64,000 bases of DNA from Siphonodentalium dalli (Eukaryota; Mollusca; Scaphopoda; Gadilida; Siphonodentaliidae). The stretch is taken from positions 259,504,077-259,568,076 of the forward strand of contig CP136061.1 of the NCBI GenBank assembly GCA_032622095.1, read 5' to 3'. A program made the translations under genes and the position numbers. Positions 30,716 to 42,617 of the stretch are shown in pieces. Position 1 is the stretch's first letter. Each line of letters starts with the position of its first letter. The notes under the pieces were generated by a model. That model made no database searches, was not told where the DNA came from, and saw only the letters and a program-made list of their open reading frames with translations.

Positions 30716-31625
30716 GTATACTTCACTGTAAATGAAGGTATTAACTCGAATTTCAAGACTTAAAGGTGCATAATCCGAATTAACGCTCCCAAATTACTAT
30801 TTCTTTGGCTTCGGAGATTAAAAATATTTGATTTCAATCGAGGAACCCACCCATCAAAGCTCAGAGTGATCCGATATCGATTTTTTTAATTTGTTATTTT
30901 CGAGATGTGTAGTTATTTGTGGCCTGGTAAAAAGTCGTCAAACCGACGGTCTGGGACCAAATTGCGGATGAAGATGGATAACTCTAATATCAAGTGGCAT
31001 TGTCATCAGATATATTGACAATCCGGCCATATTTCGTTGAACAAAATGTTGATAAGTAACACGTTCGGGACAATTTTGTACTATAGTTGGCTTTGGTTAG
31101 CATTACTTTTGGGCAATTAATCGATTCTGATAACTGAGGGGGGCATTAAAAAATTGTTGTTGTTGTTGGAATCTGATCATATGGGGACCATCTAATCGGA
31201 TTGAGTACCTGTAAGTGACTTTGTGAGAGATTTTGCTTTTGCGTCTCTCACAATTATGGAATTTCTCAGAGTCCTGGGTAATTTCAATGTTTATTGCAAC
31301 ATCGGCTCAGAAAAGTCGCAGTAAAGTATGCCATTTCGAATTGGGACCTTCACCTACAGTGAAGTACATTATTAAGAAACATATAACTAAGAAATATATT
31401 TCCCACGTTATTTTTTCGAGTTTACAAGGTTCCCTGGGATCACGGGATACTTTGAAGTAGATTATCGAGCAACACGTATTAACAAAGAAATATATTCCCT
31501 GCCTTATTTGTTAAATGTTATAAAGTTCCCTGTCAGAAGGGGTCAGAACATCAAAAAGTTCCCAGGTTTTGTCCTGGTGGAATATGATCTCTACGGGTGT
31601 TAGCCAGAGATTCATGGCATGATCT
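30716..31625. mobile_element. Foldback MITE family A, copy 4, interrupted
   Basis: A short left piece (30716-30770: TATACTTCACTGTAAATGAA, AACTCGAATTTCAAGACTTA) and a full right arm (31212-31625) ending GATTCATGGCATGATCT. The arm has an internal repeat of the AAGAAATATATTCCC block. Between them (about 30771-31211) lies unrelated sequence that looks inserted; it ends in a (TTG)n run and GGGACCATCTAATCGG. The left terminus is missing. Confidence 0.7.
30771..31211. mobile_element. Candidate insertion inside MITE A copy 4
   Basis: Starts GGTGCATAATCCGAATTAAC and includes GAGGAACCCACCCATCAAAG and TTGTTGTTGTTGGAATCTGA. Not present in copies 1-3. No termini or TSD resolved and no coding sequence seen. 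Confidence 0.4.
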
Positions 31626-31757
31626 GGCGACATGGCTGAAATAAGCGTCAAGCTCTCTACCAAATCCCATTCTCTAATGTAATTGTATTTATGCTATATT
31701 TAATATACAATTTGTACGCAGACGACAGATACATGTAATACAAATGCAGAATGAGTC

Positions 31758-31860
31758 AGTTTTATTGGAGGGAAATGTTCAGATAATAAGTTGTTGAAAT
31801 TATTAATATCTGAAAATGTCGTATTGGATAACTACTCGTCAATGAGTATTTAGTATATAA
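31758..31860. repeat. Family K, partial copy 1
   Basis: TGGAGGGAAATGTTCAGATAA-TAAGTT followed by a degraded inverted partner, then AACTACTCGTCAATGAGTA. Same order as at 52421-52505 and 58470-58555. 31861-32624 shows no gene. Confidence 0.7.
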
Positions 31861-32628
31861 ATGGTTAACAAGCTGCGTTCTTCTAAATTAACAATTGAGT
31901 TGACAAAGATCTGCATACAGCCGGCCCAAGTCAGGATCTCGCGGGAATTGCGTGACGTGCATACGACTGAGCAATGATGATGGTGTTAAATAATGAATAG
32001 CGAGATATTTATCAGGTCTGTTTTATAACCGGTAAAGTAATCTATTACGACGATATCTACATACTGCAGACGCAAAATTCCAACTTGAAGCCATCTAGCA
32101 TCTTCTTATCGCACGCACATAATGATGCTCAACAGAAAGAATGAGTTATCATTCGGAAAATTACACCGACGGGATCACATTATGATATATAATGTAAGGT
32201 TTATCGGGACTGGGGAACCAGTGATATCACATTTAGTTCAACCGAAGAGAGGAAGACAACAATGGCGATTGTCTTGGTTTGTTAAACATTCTTTCGCAGA
32301 GGAGATGGTTTCGAATATAGATATTTAAATAAGACTGTTTCGGAATAAATCAAGATCAACAATTTAGTTCTTTATCGAATTTGATATCTTGCTCACGAGT
32401 AGGCTTCCAAAAATAAAATTCAACTTCATATTACATGTAATTAAGTCATTTTCGGTATGCGTGGATTTATATTACATAATTATGTATTCGTGGATTTATA
32501 TTACCTAATTATACATGTTATATATAGCCTGTACTTAGTTAAAAAGTGTCTCATTTCGGTTTACAGCTGGCGCATACATGTATAGGAAAGATTACTGTTT
32601 GCATTAAACATTGACGATTTTCACTTAA

Positions 32629-33084
32629 AGGCCCACTTAATATTCGAACCACCAGATCACATTATATACAACATATTCCATATTATATACCATTTGAAAG
32701 AGGAAGCTCCAAAACATTGTATTATCAACTTAACCGGTTGAATAAACTGGGAACATGTTGTTTTTGTCAAGGTACCAAGGTCTGTTCAACTCTGTTGCTG
32801 CTTAATTTTGATCTAGACTGTACTGTAAACTATATTATTCTCAATGGAAGGGGAATAACTCTATCTATTAGTTTGGAATTCTGAGGCATTGCGAGTAGAC
32901 AAAGGGGGGGGGGGGTCTTGGAATTAATCTAAGAATCTCTATCACTTAGTGGGCACTCCAAGGCTACAGCTGTTCCATATTCTGGTGGAATATATACATT
33001 TTTGGTTCCTCTTCCAAAAGGTATATACTTTATGGAATTTGTGGTGTATAATGTTATCTGGGCATTCGGAAATTAAGTGGGCCT
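32629..33084. mobile_element. TTAA-flanked foldback MITE family L
   Basis: TTAA at 32625-32628 and 33085-33088; ends AGGCCCACTTAATATTCGAA and its near-complement CATTCGGAAATTAAGTGGGCCT. Imperfect pairing continues inward (ATATACCATTTGAAAGAGGA with TCCTCTTCCAAAAGGTATAT). A G12 run lies near 32905. No transposase. Confidence 0.85.
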
Positions 33085-33113
33085 TTAATAAAAAGTTATG
33101 AAGTTCTGACTGA

Positions 33114-33195
33114 ACCCCCCCCCCTGACCCCCCCCCCCCCCTGACTGACCCCCCCCCCCCCCTGACTGACCCCCCCCCCCCCCCCCTGACTGACC
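33114..33195. repeat. (CTGACTGAC + C-run) low-complexity repeat
   Basis: Poly-C runs of 10-16 alternate with CTGACTGA. The 88-codon Gly-rich minus ORF here is an artefact. Confidence 0.95.
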
Positions 33196-34247
33196 CAGAA
33201 TGGGCCATTTATCACAAAATTAACCAGGCCAATTCACACCATGCTCAAAATACCCGCCAATTTATACAGAGTGATGGATGCTTGGAAATTACGAAGCAAT
33301 AAAGCCCTCCGGCTGGCACCTGATGACAACCACTCGACTCTATGGGCTCCTTCACATACATCCTCCGGCATGCCCGGCGCTGTTTACGTACACAGCACCG
33401 TTAATTGCTAACGAATGAAGACACTATACCGATATAAAATACTATTGGCAAGACAAGAATAATTTCTTGTAGAGCTCTCACGAGAACTCACGAGAAGACG
33501 ACTACAACCTTTGATTTATAACTTGAACTCGCAGCATTCCCATCCAAAGAACCGCGGCTGTCGATTTAGATTCATCAGATGCAAATACAATTATGTCATA
33601 TGCAGATCCAAGCTTACTAACAACAATACTAATGATTCTAGAGTTTCGTTACATAGAAGCCGATAATACTTCATTTACATACTAGATGATCTCACAGATT
33701 TGAATGTATGTTACAGTATGAATAAGAAATCATAGTTGATGTGTTTGTGTTTCTTGGGTTACAGTATAGGGCAACCGATGTTCCTGCAGTGAGAGGATTG
33801 TCCTGCATATATATTAGTACTCGCAATATCAAGGAGAAATGTGACTGTGAGTAGAAATATATTGGAATTGTGTAGAGCAAGCATGGTGGGGAGCCAATAT
33901 CCGACACGGCTTTGCATGATAAGGTTTTGACATTAATGCATTCTGGTGTTATTACTAGTTCACATATTTGCTTGTGTATATGGCTGATTTGAAGTTTGGC
34001 TTTGCGAAAACTGATGTTTGCCATTCCCTGGACATGGTATACAGACTTGTATATGTACTGATGTACTCAGGTCACCAGTATAAAAAAATAACCCCACCCC
34101 AGTAATACATGTACTTAATACTATATATTATATCTAGGTTTAAATATTACAGGTGTGGTGTCATTTTTTGTTCTGGGGTCCTACTGGAAATACCAGTTAC
34201 CCACATGTCATCACTGTAGGACCTATTGGTAGTAACTTGGAAGTATA
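33196..34247. other. Non-coding stretch
   Basis: No gene recognised. A 110-codon minus ORF (33692-34024) has no domain, no splice pair and no related copy in the window. Confidence 0.45.
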
Positions 34248-34671
34248 AAGGTGCCATTACACGATTAAGCTTGCTTAATTTAGCAAGCTCAAGAGGCGAG
34301 CTGCATCGTGTAATACCATGCCATTTCATACAGCTCGGCACTTTTTATTACCCATACAGCGCGCTGTATGGAAAGGGACCGAGCCGTTTTTGCATACAGC
34401 ACGGATCCCCCATTAATGTCAAGTAGCAGTTAAATAACAGAATTCATCCTGATATCTGATAAAAAAACGCATGTGTAGTTCACAATATTGTAGTCTAGTT
34501 AGTAAATATAACCACAGACCAGTTAATTATGATGGACAGTCGGTGAAATATTTCCTGATAAAACAGTGCTTTTAAAAGTTTGCTGGATGGTGTAATGTGA
34601 ACATCCAGCATAACCCCTGTGGTTACCGTTTGGAGCTTAATACAGCAAGCTTAATGGTGTAATGGCACCTT
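34248..34671. mobile_element. Foldback MITE family N
   Basis: AAGGTGCCATTACACGATTA-AGCTTGC at the left is mirrored by GCAAGCTTAATGGTGTAATG-GCACCTT. It contains inner hairpins: GCTTGCTTAATTTAGCAAGC near 34269 and a CATACAGCGCGCTGTATG perfect palindrome near 34354. Length 424 bp. Target duplication not clear. Confidence 0.8.
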
Positions 34672-35828
34672 AATGAACAATGCACAATATCCACAGCTGA
34701 CGTCGGGTGTCAATCATATAATTATTAGCAGATATTTTCTACCAATCAGTGACTGAGCCGGTCGCTTGCTGCGTTGAACATTCTTTGTTCATCCTAATAT
34801 TGATATCCGCACATACTTTCAGGGCCATTTTCAAACAATTTTGTTCTCAAATCGTAATGCATTGATATTTCGATTTGTGGAGTGATGTTAAAATTCGTCA
34901 ATGATTGTAACACAGTTTTTCATTTTGCATGACAATCGTCGTTGATTTCACAATTAAAGACAAACAGAAGGAATGATATCGGGCATAAGTTATATATGCT
35001 GTAAATGTAATTCAACTGTTTCTGGAGACACATTGTCTCCAAGCAACCGTAAGCTCCTCCCACTAATGAATATACGAAAGCTTAATTAACTCTAGATACA
35101 TGATGTATGTGGATCTTGGAGTATGGGGCACAACTTCCAGAAAATGTCATCTTATCATTCAGGGGTATTGGCATACATGCCGAAAGGGATAATTTTGGTA
35201 ATCATATATGACCAACCTGCGCACACAAGCTACAAGAATTGCATAGTTTTCTTTCGTGACAATATAATAGTACTGTTTTATAGCTCACATATGAGGTAAT
35301 TTTTGCCGTCCTATATTATGAAGAATGACACGTTACTTTGTGCCCCCCTGTGTCCCTATCCATGGAGGGCAGGGTACAGTAGCCCACCCGTCAGCCCCTC
35401 TGCTCCAACCCCTCTGCCCCGACCCCTCTGCTCCGCCGCCACTGGCTGCATGCATGTGTATAGACACGTGTATATATGTGTTGATGTATATGTATCCTGC
35501 GATCCGATCGGCAATAACTCTAGTATGAAAGCTTAAAGCTATAGGAACCAGGGTCATCACCAACCTATTATACGATGGTCGTATTTATTAGACGCAAAAA
35601 AAAAATCTCAAATGCAATTCCCTGGTAGAACAATCAGATAGTTATATCAAAAGTTGGAAGTTAATCCTGCATTATAGGCCGTGCGTTAAATGCACATTTC
35701 GAAATGGAATTTCTTCAGAAATAGAAATCCATGGTAACAATTAAGGTTATAAAAGTACCCAAGGTTAAATTAATTCAATTGTATAGGTTAGGTATAGACC
35801 CAGTATGTATCCCGGTCACTGGATGCAT
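34672..35828. other. Non-coding stretch
   Basis: No gene. 35385-35450 is a short C-rich (CCCCTCTGC)n-like tract that produces overlapping ORFs in three frames, all unsupported. Confidence 0.45.
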
Positions 35829-36288
35829 AGGATGTATCCCGGTCACTGGATGCATGTTGGTTAGTCGCTGATATACCTCCGGTCACAGACCTAAGTCGAA
35901 GCGTGTCTGTATCCGTACTATACGTCAGCTTGGGGGTAAGTGTGTGAGTGTCCGCGAGCTTGTGCGTGCGTGTGTGCCTGTCTGCATTTTGTTTTTAAAT
36001 GTTCGCGCGTGTCTTGAATGTCAGCTTTTGTAAGAGTGTATGACTTTGTGTGCTATTTATTAGGACGTGGTTCATATATGTGTATGTTTTTTCTTCTCCA
36101 TACTTACTTTTGCTCTTTCATTTTGACTATATTGTTGTAACATGTTGTATATACGCTATTATGTATATGTATCACTCTTCAGAAATTGGAGGACAATAAA
36201 GGTATATATATAGGATGTATCCCGGTCACTGGATGCATGTTGGTTAGTCGCTGATACCTCCGGTCACAGACCTAAGTCGAAGCGTGTG
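35829..36288. mobile_element. 305-bp insert between 77-bp direct repeats
   Basis: 35829-35906 and 36212-36288 are the same 77-78 bp (AGGATGTATCCCGGTCACTG ... TAAGTCGAAGCGTGT), differing by one TA. The 305 bp between carries a GT-rich start and a GAAATTGGAGGACAATAAAG end with a (TA)n tail, looking like a retroposon 3' end. A further partial GTATCCCGGTCACTGGATGC copy precedes at 35807. Either a retroposed insert with an unusually long duplication or a tandem duplication. Confidence 0.6.
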
Positions 36289-36706
36289 GATTGTTTATAC
36301 AGCCTGCCGCTAGATCAGACAATCGGGAACCGAATAAACATGGCATCGATAGAGATAAAATAAACATTTTATCTTTCAGATAAATTGTATATTCCTTCAC
36401 ATATGTAGGACATTGTGCAGTAACTTGCAAACTTATATCTATTTGTACTTCTGCGTGGAACAATTTTATCGCGCGTTGGATGCATGGTATGTTGCCAAGT
36501 CGTTAGAGGATGTTTGAGATATCTCGAGGGGCCCGATAACGTATGTGCACAGATTCAATGATAAATCAGCTTATCTGTACGTTTTTATCGAACTCTTCTC
36601 GCACTTTCTTCATAACGAGTATTATCTGTACAATGTTGCTGTTTTCTAGATTGAGAGCTTGTAGAAGTTCTCAATGGAAACTTCGCGATTCGTTCCAATC
36701 TCCGCC
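36289..36706. other. Non-coding stretch
   Basis: Nothing recognised; short ORFs only. Confidence 0.4.
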
Positions 36707-37186
36707 ATGCATGAAACCCAAGTTAATGATTCACTGAAGATGGTCTATCTCTGCATGAAACCCAAGTTAATGATTCACTGAAGATGGTCTATCTCTGCAT
36801 GGAACCCAAGTCAATGGTTCACTGAAGATGGTCCATCTCTGCATGGAACCCAAGTCAATGGATCACTGAAGATGGTCCATCTCTGCATGGAACCCAAGTC
36901 AATGGTTCACTGAAGATGGTCTATCTCTGCATGGAACCCAAGTCAATGGTTCACTAAAGATGGTCTATCTCTGCATGGAACCAGAGTCAATGGTTCACTG
37001 AATATGGTCTATCTCTGCATGGAATCCAAGTTAATGGTTCCACCGAAGATGGTCTATCTCTGCATGAAACCCAAGTCAATGGTTCACTGAAGATGGTCTA
37101 TCTCTGCATGGAACCCGAGTTAATGGTTCACTGAAGATGGTCTATCTCTTCATGAGACTCAAATTAATGGTTCACTGAAGATGGTC
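36707..37186. repeat. 44-bp minisatellite, about 11 units
   Basis: Period 44 bp (CCCAAGTTAATGATTCACTG at 36717 and 36761). The consensus adds AAGATGGTCTATCTCTGCAT and GGAA. Outer units are more diverged (GAGACTCAAATTAATGG near 37156) than central ones. Confidence 0.95.
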
Positions 37187-37371
37187 TTCGTGGCACCACT
37201 TTCCACAACAACAGCAACAACAACAACATTTCTCGGACACTCGTTTTGAGAGCACCGTCATTCTTATATATTAATTAAATGCAATGACCCTCGATGGCGA
37301 AATCATTTGCGTTAGTTTATCGCCGATGGTTGCGTCCCGAATCAGATGTAAATATTTACAATTGGGCGTAG

Positions 37372-37512
37372 TTCAGACGATGTTTTCTATGGAGTGGTGT
37401 GGTCGATTTGTTTGAAATTTTCGGCGATGTTAGTAGAATGCTACATTCCCCAAGTTGAGTACTAACTTATCAATTCCACGCGCCGAACAAGTCCATAATA
37501 TGTCTTTAAAAG
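37372..37512. repeat. Left outer homology to the 37-bp array region
   Basis: Shares ordered blocks with 46560-46690: GCGATGTTA, AGAATGCTACATTCCCCAAG / AGAATGCTTCATTCCCCAGG, and GAACAAGTCCATAATATGTC. It contains one single copy of the CCATAATATGTCTTTAA sequence that is amplified at 46664-47515. Confidence 0.75.
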
Positions 37513-37708
37513 ATACAATTGTCAATCATAATATGGCAATGCATACACTGTCCAGATTCATAGAAAATAATTTATATAAAAAATAAATTCCCGGTGACAG
37601 AAGCTCCAATTGACTGGTTCCACCAACTCATGGTTATTATACCCAGAAACTATAAAAAATCAGGGTTCATATAATGCACCATCTGTAAAAGGAATGTCGA
37701 TTTCATTC

Positions 37709-38305
37709 AATATGGTCGTGTGATTATTGTCGTATGATTATGGTCGTGTGATTATGGTCGTATGGTTATGGTCGTATGGTTATGGTCGTATGGTTATGGT
37801 CGTATGGTTATGGTCGTATGATTATGGTCGTATGATTATGGTCGTGTGATTATGGTCGTATGATTATGGTCGCTTATGGTCGTGTGATTATTGTCGTATG
37901 ATTATGGTCGTGTGATTATGGTCGTATGGTTATGGTCGTATGGTTATGGTCGTATGGTTATGGTCGTGTTATTATGGTTGTATGATTATGGTCGTGTGAT
38001 TATGGTCGTATGATTATGGTCGTATGATTATGATCGTATGATTATGGTCGAATGATTATGGTCGTATGATTATGGTAGATTTCAATATGGTCGTGTGATT
38101 ATGGTCGATTTCAATATGGTCGTGTGTTTATGGTCGTGTATTTATGGTCATGTGATTATGGTCTTGTGCTTATGGTCGTGTGTTTATGGTCGTGTGGTTA
38201 TGGTCGTGTGGTGATGGTCGTGTAGTTATGGTCGTGTAGTTATGATCGTGTGGTTATGGTCGATTATGGTCGTGTGATTATGGTCGATTTCAATATGGTC
38301 GTGTA
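37709..38305. repeat. 14-bp minisatellite
   Basis: About 40 units of TATGGTCGT(A/G)TG(A/G)TTA with variants (GGTCATGTG, GGTCTTGTG). GATTTCAATATGGTCGTGTG interrupts it three times. The 3' part (from 38128) is repeated at 41762-41960 as the start of the duplicated segment. 37513-37708 holds nothing recognised. Confidence 0.95.
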
Positions 38306-39385
38306 ATTTATATGACCGCAAAATTACTGGGCTACGTGGACATACCATGAGCGGTTCACGTGAGGTTTGCTAATTTTTTTCGATCAAAACATCATTATCA
38401 AATTGAATCGACTGTCTATTTGAACCATTTAATATTGGTAAGTGTGTGTATATATACATTTATACGTGGAACCCTGGCATATACGTGAACCCCTGAATAT
38501 GATTAATCATCTGACATGTCCGCGAGTAATCTGTCTTTAAAATGACATATAATTTACCGTGATAGAAAAAGGTAAAGTGATGATACGATCGTTTAATATA
38601 TTGTTAACATACATTTTAAAAATCTAAATTCTCTGGAAAAACAGGCTTTGTTTACTTATAAATCTTGTTGCTTTGACATTCAGCAGGCCTCTGATATATC
38701 ATGCATGTTTGCTATCACCAAACAAATCGAAATTCTCTGGCAATCAAGGCTTATAAAACTTATAAATCTCGTTGCTTTGACATTCAACGGACCTCTGATA
38801 TACGAATGTTTGATATCATCATGCTTGGGAAAGTCTCCCCTCCATGTTCATATACATATACGGAAAGCGTCCATTTGACATCCGAAGACATATGAGCAAG
38901 ATATCTCCCGCCAACGAGTCTAGGCGTAAAGTATGTCTTAGAAGGGTAACGGGACGGGACTCGGATCAAGACAGCATCAACCCATCGATCTATATTTAAT
39001 ATAATATACGTCGATGATCAACCCAAACGATATCCCAAGTAAAGCTGTTGTGGGCAGAGAAGACTTGGTGTATAGTTTGCGACATGAACTTGTCTATCAT
39101 CAGAAATGTCACTTCGCATACCGTTCTCGCAAATTCTTCTGGTGGTCTACATTATTACACAGTCCCACACATACCCTCACATACTATCATCTCTGAATAA
39201 TTTCACATGTAATATATACTGTGTATGTTGTATCATATTCACAACTCCTGACAAGAGAATATATGGAAATGTAAACAACTTACTCCACACAATGCTGGGG
39301 CTGTATGTTCTGTTTTGATAACACACAAGACTGGTAAATTTGTTATGAGTTAGGGTGGGCGATTAGCATCGTCTGTACTCAGTCA

Positions 39386-39483
39386 CATGTCCCGGGTACA
39401 ATGGACCCCCAATCCTCCACCACCCAAAGACTTATGTATATGTATTTGTGTGGTGGGGGTCTATTGTTGTTCCGGGGACCTGT
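39386..39483. repeat. Hairpin within copy A
   Basis: ACATGTCCCGGGTACAATGG-ACCCCCA mirrored by GTGGGGGTCTATTGTTGTTC-CGGGGACCTGT. Duplicated at 44131-44228. ORFs crossing it (74 codons) are conserved only because the DNA is. Confidence 0.75.
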
Positions 39484-39550
39484 CTACTCAATGTATATCC
39501 GATATGACTTTCGTCGGCTTTTCAAAGAGACTGGTCTCTAGCAAACTCCA

Positions 39551-39594
39551 GGCAGTGGTATCTCCCATCGCTCCGCTGAGATACCACTGCCATA
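39551..39594. repeat. Small intact hairpin (copy A)
   Basis: GGCAGTGGTATCTC and GAGATACCACTGCC are exact complements around CCATCGCTCCGCT. In copy B (44296) the left arm reads GGCAGAGTTATCTC, so the stem is broken there. Confidence 0.85.
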
Positions 39595-41226
39595 AGGACA
39601 TTAATTGGTAAGGATTTCTTACGTGTTTTTAGTTCTTATGTTTTAGGATTAAAATTGTCTATGTCTGGCTCAGTTCATATTGTTCTTATCAATACCGAAA
39701 GAATTACCATTATTGCAAACTTTAAAACAAATTTGGTGGTAAAAACAAGATAATAGGTGACTAAATACAGTTCCGCGGCGATATGTAAAAATAGATTTAT
39801 CGTCTGCAAAGTACCATCCTTGTGGCAGTGCTATATCGCAGTGATAACGTAGAGGGCGCTGTATGGAGTTTGGGTCTCTAGGTTACACTGGTGTAAATAG
39901 GGTTCGGAGTGACATCTAGCGGATGTGGGAGGAATATATATGAGAGAATAAAATAGACACTCTGTCCTGATTGGTCAATAGCATTAGCCTTGTGTGCTTT
40001 TTGAATAAAAAAAATCACCACAACTCTTCCCTATGATTTCCCATAGGTAAAATAGCCATTGGGACACGAATTAACCCTTTGTAGTGAAGTTTGAATTTTT
40101 TGGTATGGTCTAAACTATGACAGTATTTTTTTTTTGCGGTTCTGACACTAGTTACGAGAGCACAAGATTTAAAGGCGAATTCCCTGCTAGATGGAGATGA
40201 TTTTTTTGCGTAAAAAGTTTCCCCAAATGTCAATTTTTCAGATTTAAAGAAAATTTTTGACCCAAAATTTATATTGCCAACAGTATACACTAAAACGTTA
40301 GCACTGAGGCCTATGGAAAACATTTACACCAGTGTAACCTCTACCGTATATATACATGATATAGTCTTTAATGTGACAAGAATGTCACCAGATATCCATG
40401 GAAGTGAGCAACCATCAATACTTTCTTATACTATAGAAACGCAGGATCATATAGTGTTTGAGTCGGAGATTCGGCAACACCTACAAATAATGGATTTATT
40501 AAACATGAATGTATTGCTGGTTTAATACATGACAACCATTCTGCCAATACAGTATATGCCAAAACGTACACTCCCTTATTCGAAGTGTATATTAAATGCA
40601 TGTATAATGTATATTATAAAACGTATTGGCTCTTGTGACATGTGTAGTATACCATTTTTCGTGGGTTATGACTCATGACTGGCACTCGAATATGTTTAGA
40701 TTTTAAGATCTATATATGCATGTATTCAGGGTTCGAGACTTTTCTTACAATCATGAAGGATTGAAGGCGCTATGTTGTTTGAGTTGATGTTTTTTTTGCA
40801 TTTCAATGTTTTAAAGGTACACTGAAATATTTTGTTAATTTTACGGTAGCAATATGAATGATGTACATGCGTTGTAAATATTTCATGGAATTCACAGCGC
40901 TCTTGAATACCAATCGGAAACACACTATATACATGTAGCAACAAACTAATCATTATTAATAGTTAGGCCAAAAAACATACTTGTCTGTTTCCGATTTCTT
41001 GAGCAAAAAAAATCCAGGTATAGGCAGGTAGGAATTTTTTTTTCCAATTCCATCTATAATGCAACATGCATATTCTAAAACAAGATACAAGTTGGTGTTC
41101 TCAATACCTTTGTATCCAGTTGCTGAATTTTCTGGCAGAAAACTTGTTTTTGGCCTAACCCAGTCGATCGGCAATTTTTTGAATTTTGAGGAAGCCACAT
41201 GCCAATGTTAATCGGTAACATGTCTG

Positions 41227-41433
41227 TTAATCGGTAACTAAACACTGGCTCATTCTCGTGCACCACCCACGCAGTTGAGACCCCTTGTTATCACACTTAA
41301 GAGTGTAATGGTAACCAGACAAGAGCGCATTAACCATCGTGGATAGTTCTGTTGAAGTTGTTGTAATTCCATCCATGCATGGATCACAATGATCAGCTTT
41401 AGTACGCCACAGACTGCAGGGGTCAGGGGTCAC
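41227..41433 (-). CDS. Cys-rich 68-codon open frame, identical in both duplicates
   Basis: Minus-strand frame with five cysteines (DHCDPCMDG early, then KCDN, GWC and QC). An AG acceptor-like CCCCTGCAG lies near its start, and GTGTTT occurs in the last codons. Copy B (45978-46184) encodes the same 68 residues. Since the flanking non-coding DNA is also almost identical, this is not evidence of selection. Could be an exon of an unknown secreted protein, or chance. No domain recognised. Confidence 0.2.
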   Translation of the reverse strand: MTPDPCSLWRTKADHCDPCMDGITTTSTELSTMVNALLSGYHYTLKCDNKGSQLRGWCTRMSQCLVTD

Positions 41434-42617
41434 GCCGTGTCTGGGAACCAGGTCAACGTTATCATTCCGGTTTATCCCGAAGCACGCGCGTGCTCAATTG
41501 TTTATTATCATAGTCAACAATTATTAGAGATGTTTATCTCTTCCCGGCAATTAAGTTCCATATAGATTCCAGCGTATAAAATAATATATATGAATTGAGG
41601 ACACCTGTTTGAAAAAGCTGCTATCAATTAATATAAATTTTATTTATAATTTCTTTGTGGGACAGTTGTATGGGCTATTATTAGAACAGAAATCCACGCG
41701 AAAACAATAAATAATAATATTTACATAATATGTAGTAATAATAATAATAATAATAATGGTAGTGTGTTTATGGTCGTGTATTTATGGTCATGTGATTATG
41801 GTCTTGTGGTTATGGTCGTGTGTTTATGGTCGTGTGATTATGGTCGTGTTGTTATGGTCGTGTAATTTTGGTCGTGTAGTTATGGTCGTGTAGTTATGAT
41901 CGTGTGGTTATGGTCGATTATGGTCGTGTGATTATGGTCGATTTCAATATGGTCGTGTAATTTATATGACCGCAAAATTACTGGGCTACGTGGACATACC
42001 ATGAGCGGTTCACGTGAGGTTTGCTAATTTTTTTCCGATCAAAACATCATTATCAAATTGAATCGACTGTCTATTTGAACCATTTAATATTGGTAAGTGT
42101 GTGTATATATACATTTATACGTGGAACCCTGGTATATACGTGAACACCTGAATATGATTAATCATCTGACATGTCCGTGATTAATCTGTCTTAAAATGAC
42201 ATATAATTTACCATGATAGAAAAGGGTAAAGTGATGATAGGATCGTTTAATATATTGTTTACATACATTTTCTGATAGCACAACAAATCAAAATTCTCTG
42301 GCAATCAAGGCTTATAAAACTTATAAATCTCATTGCTTTGACATTCAACGGACCTCTGATATACGAATGTTTGATAGCATCATGTGTGGGAAAGGCTCTC
42401 CTCCATGTTCATATACATATACGGAAAGCGTCCATTTGACATCCGAAGACATATAAGCAAGATATCTCCCGCCAACGAGTCTAGGCGTAAAGTATGTTAT
42501 AGAAGGGTAACGGGACGGGACTTGGATCAATACAGCATCAACCCATCGATCTATATTTAATATAATATACGTCAATGATCAACCCAAACGATATCCCAAG
42601 TAAAGCTGTTGCGGGCA

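Larger units (their letters stand above)
38128..41730. repeat. Segmental duplication, copy A (about 3.6 kb)
   Basis: Collinear and nearly identical by eye to 41762-46478. It starts inside the 14-bp minisatellite and ends CGCGAAAACAATAAATAATA-ATATTTACATAA before an (AAT)n tract at 41735-41755. Copy A has an extra local duplication near 38620-38810 and lacks the 1,175-bp transposon of copy B. No gene was recognised inside; conserved hairpins at 39386-39483 and 39551-39594. Confidence 0.95.

Noticed and set aside
33692-34024. 110-codon minus ORF
   Set aside because: AT-driven composition, no domain, no splice sites, no homologous copy seen.
40015-40323. 102-codon minus ORF in duplicate copy A
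   Set aside because: The matching frame in copy B (44855-45067) is shortened to 70 codons by small indels, which argues against a maintained protein.
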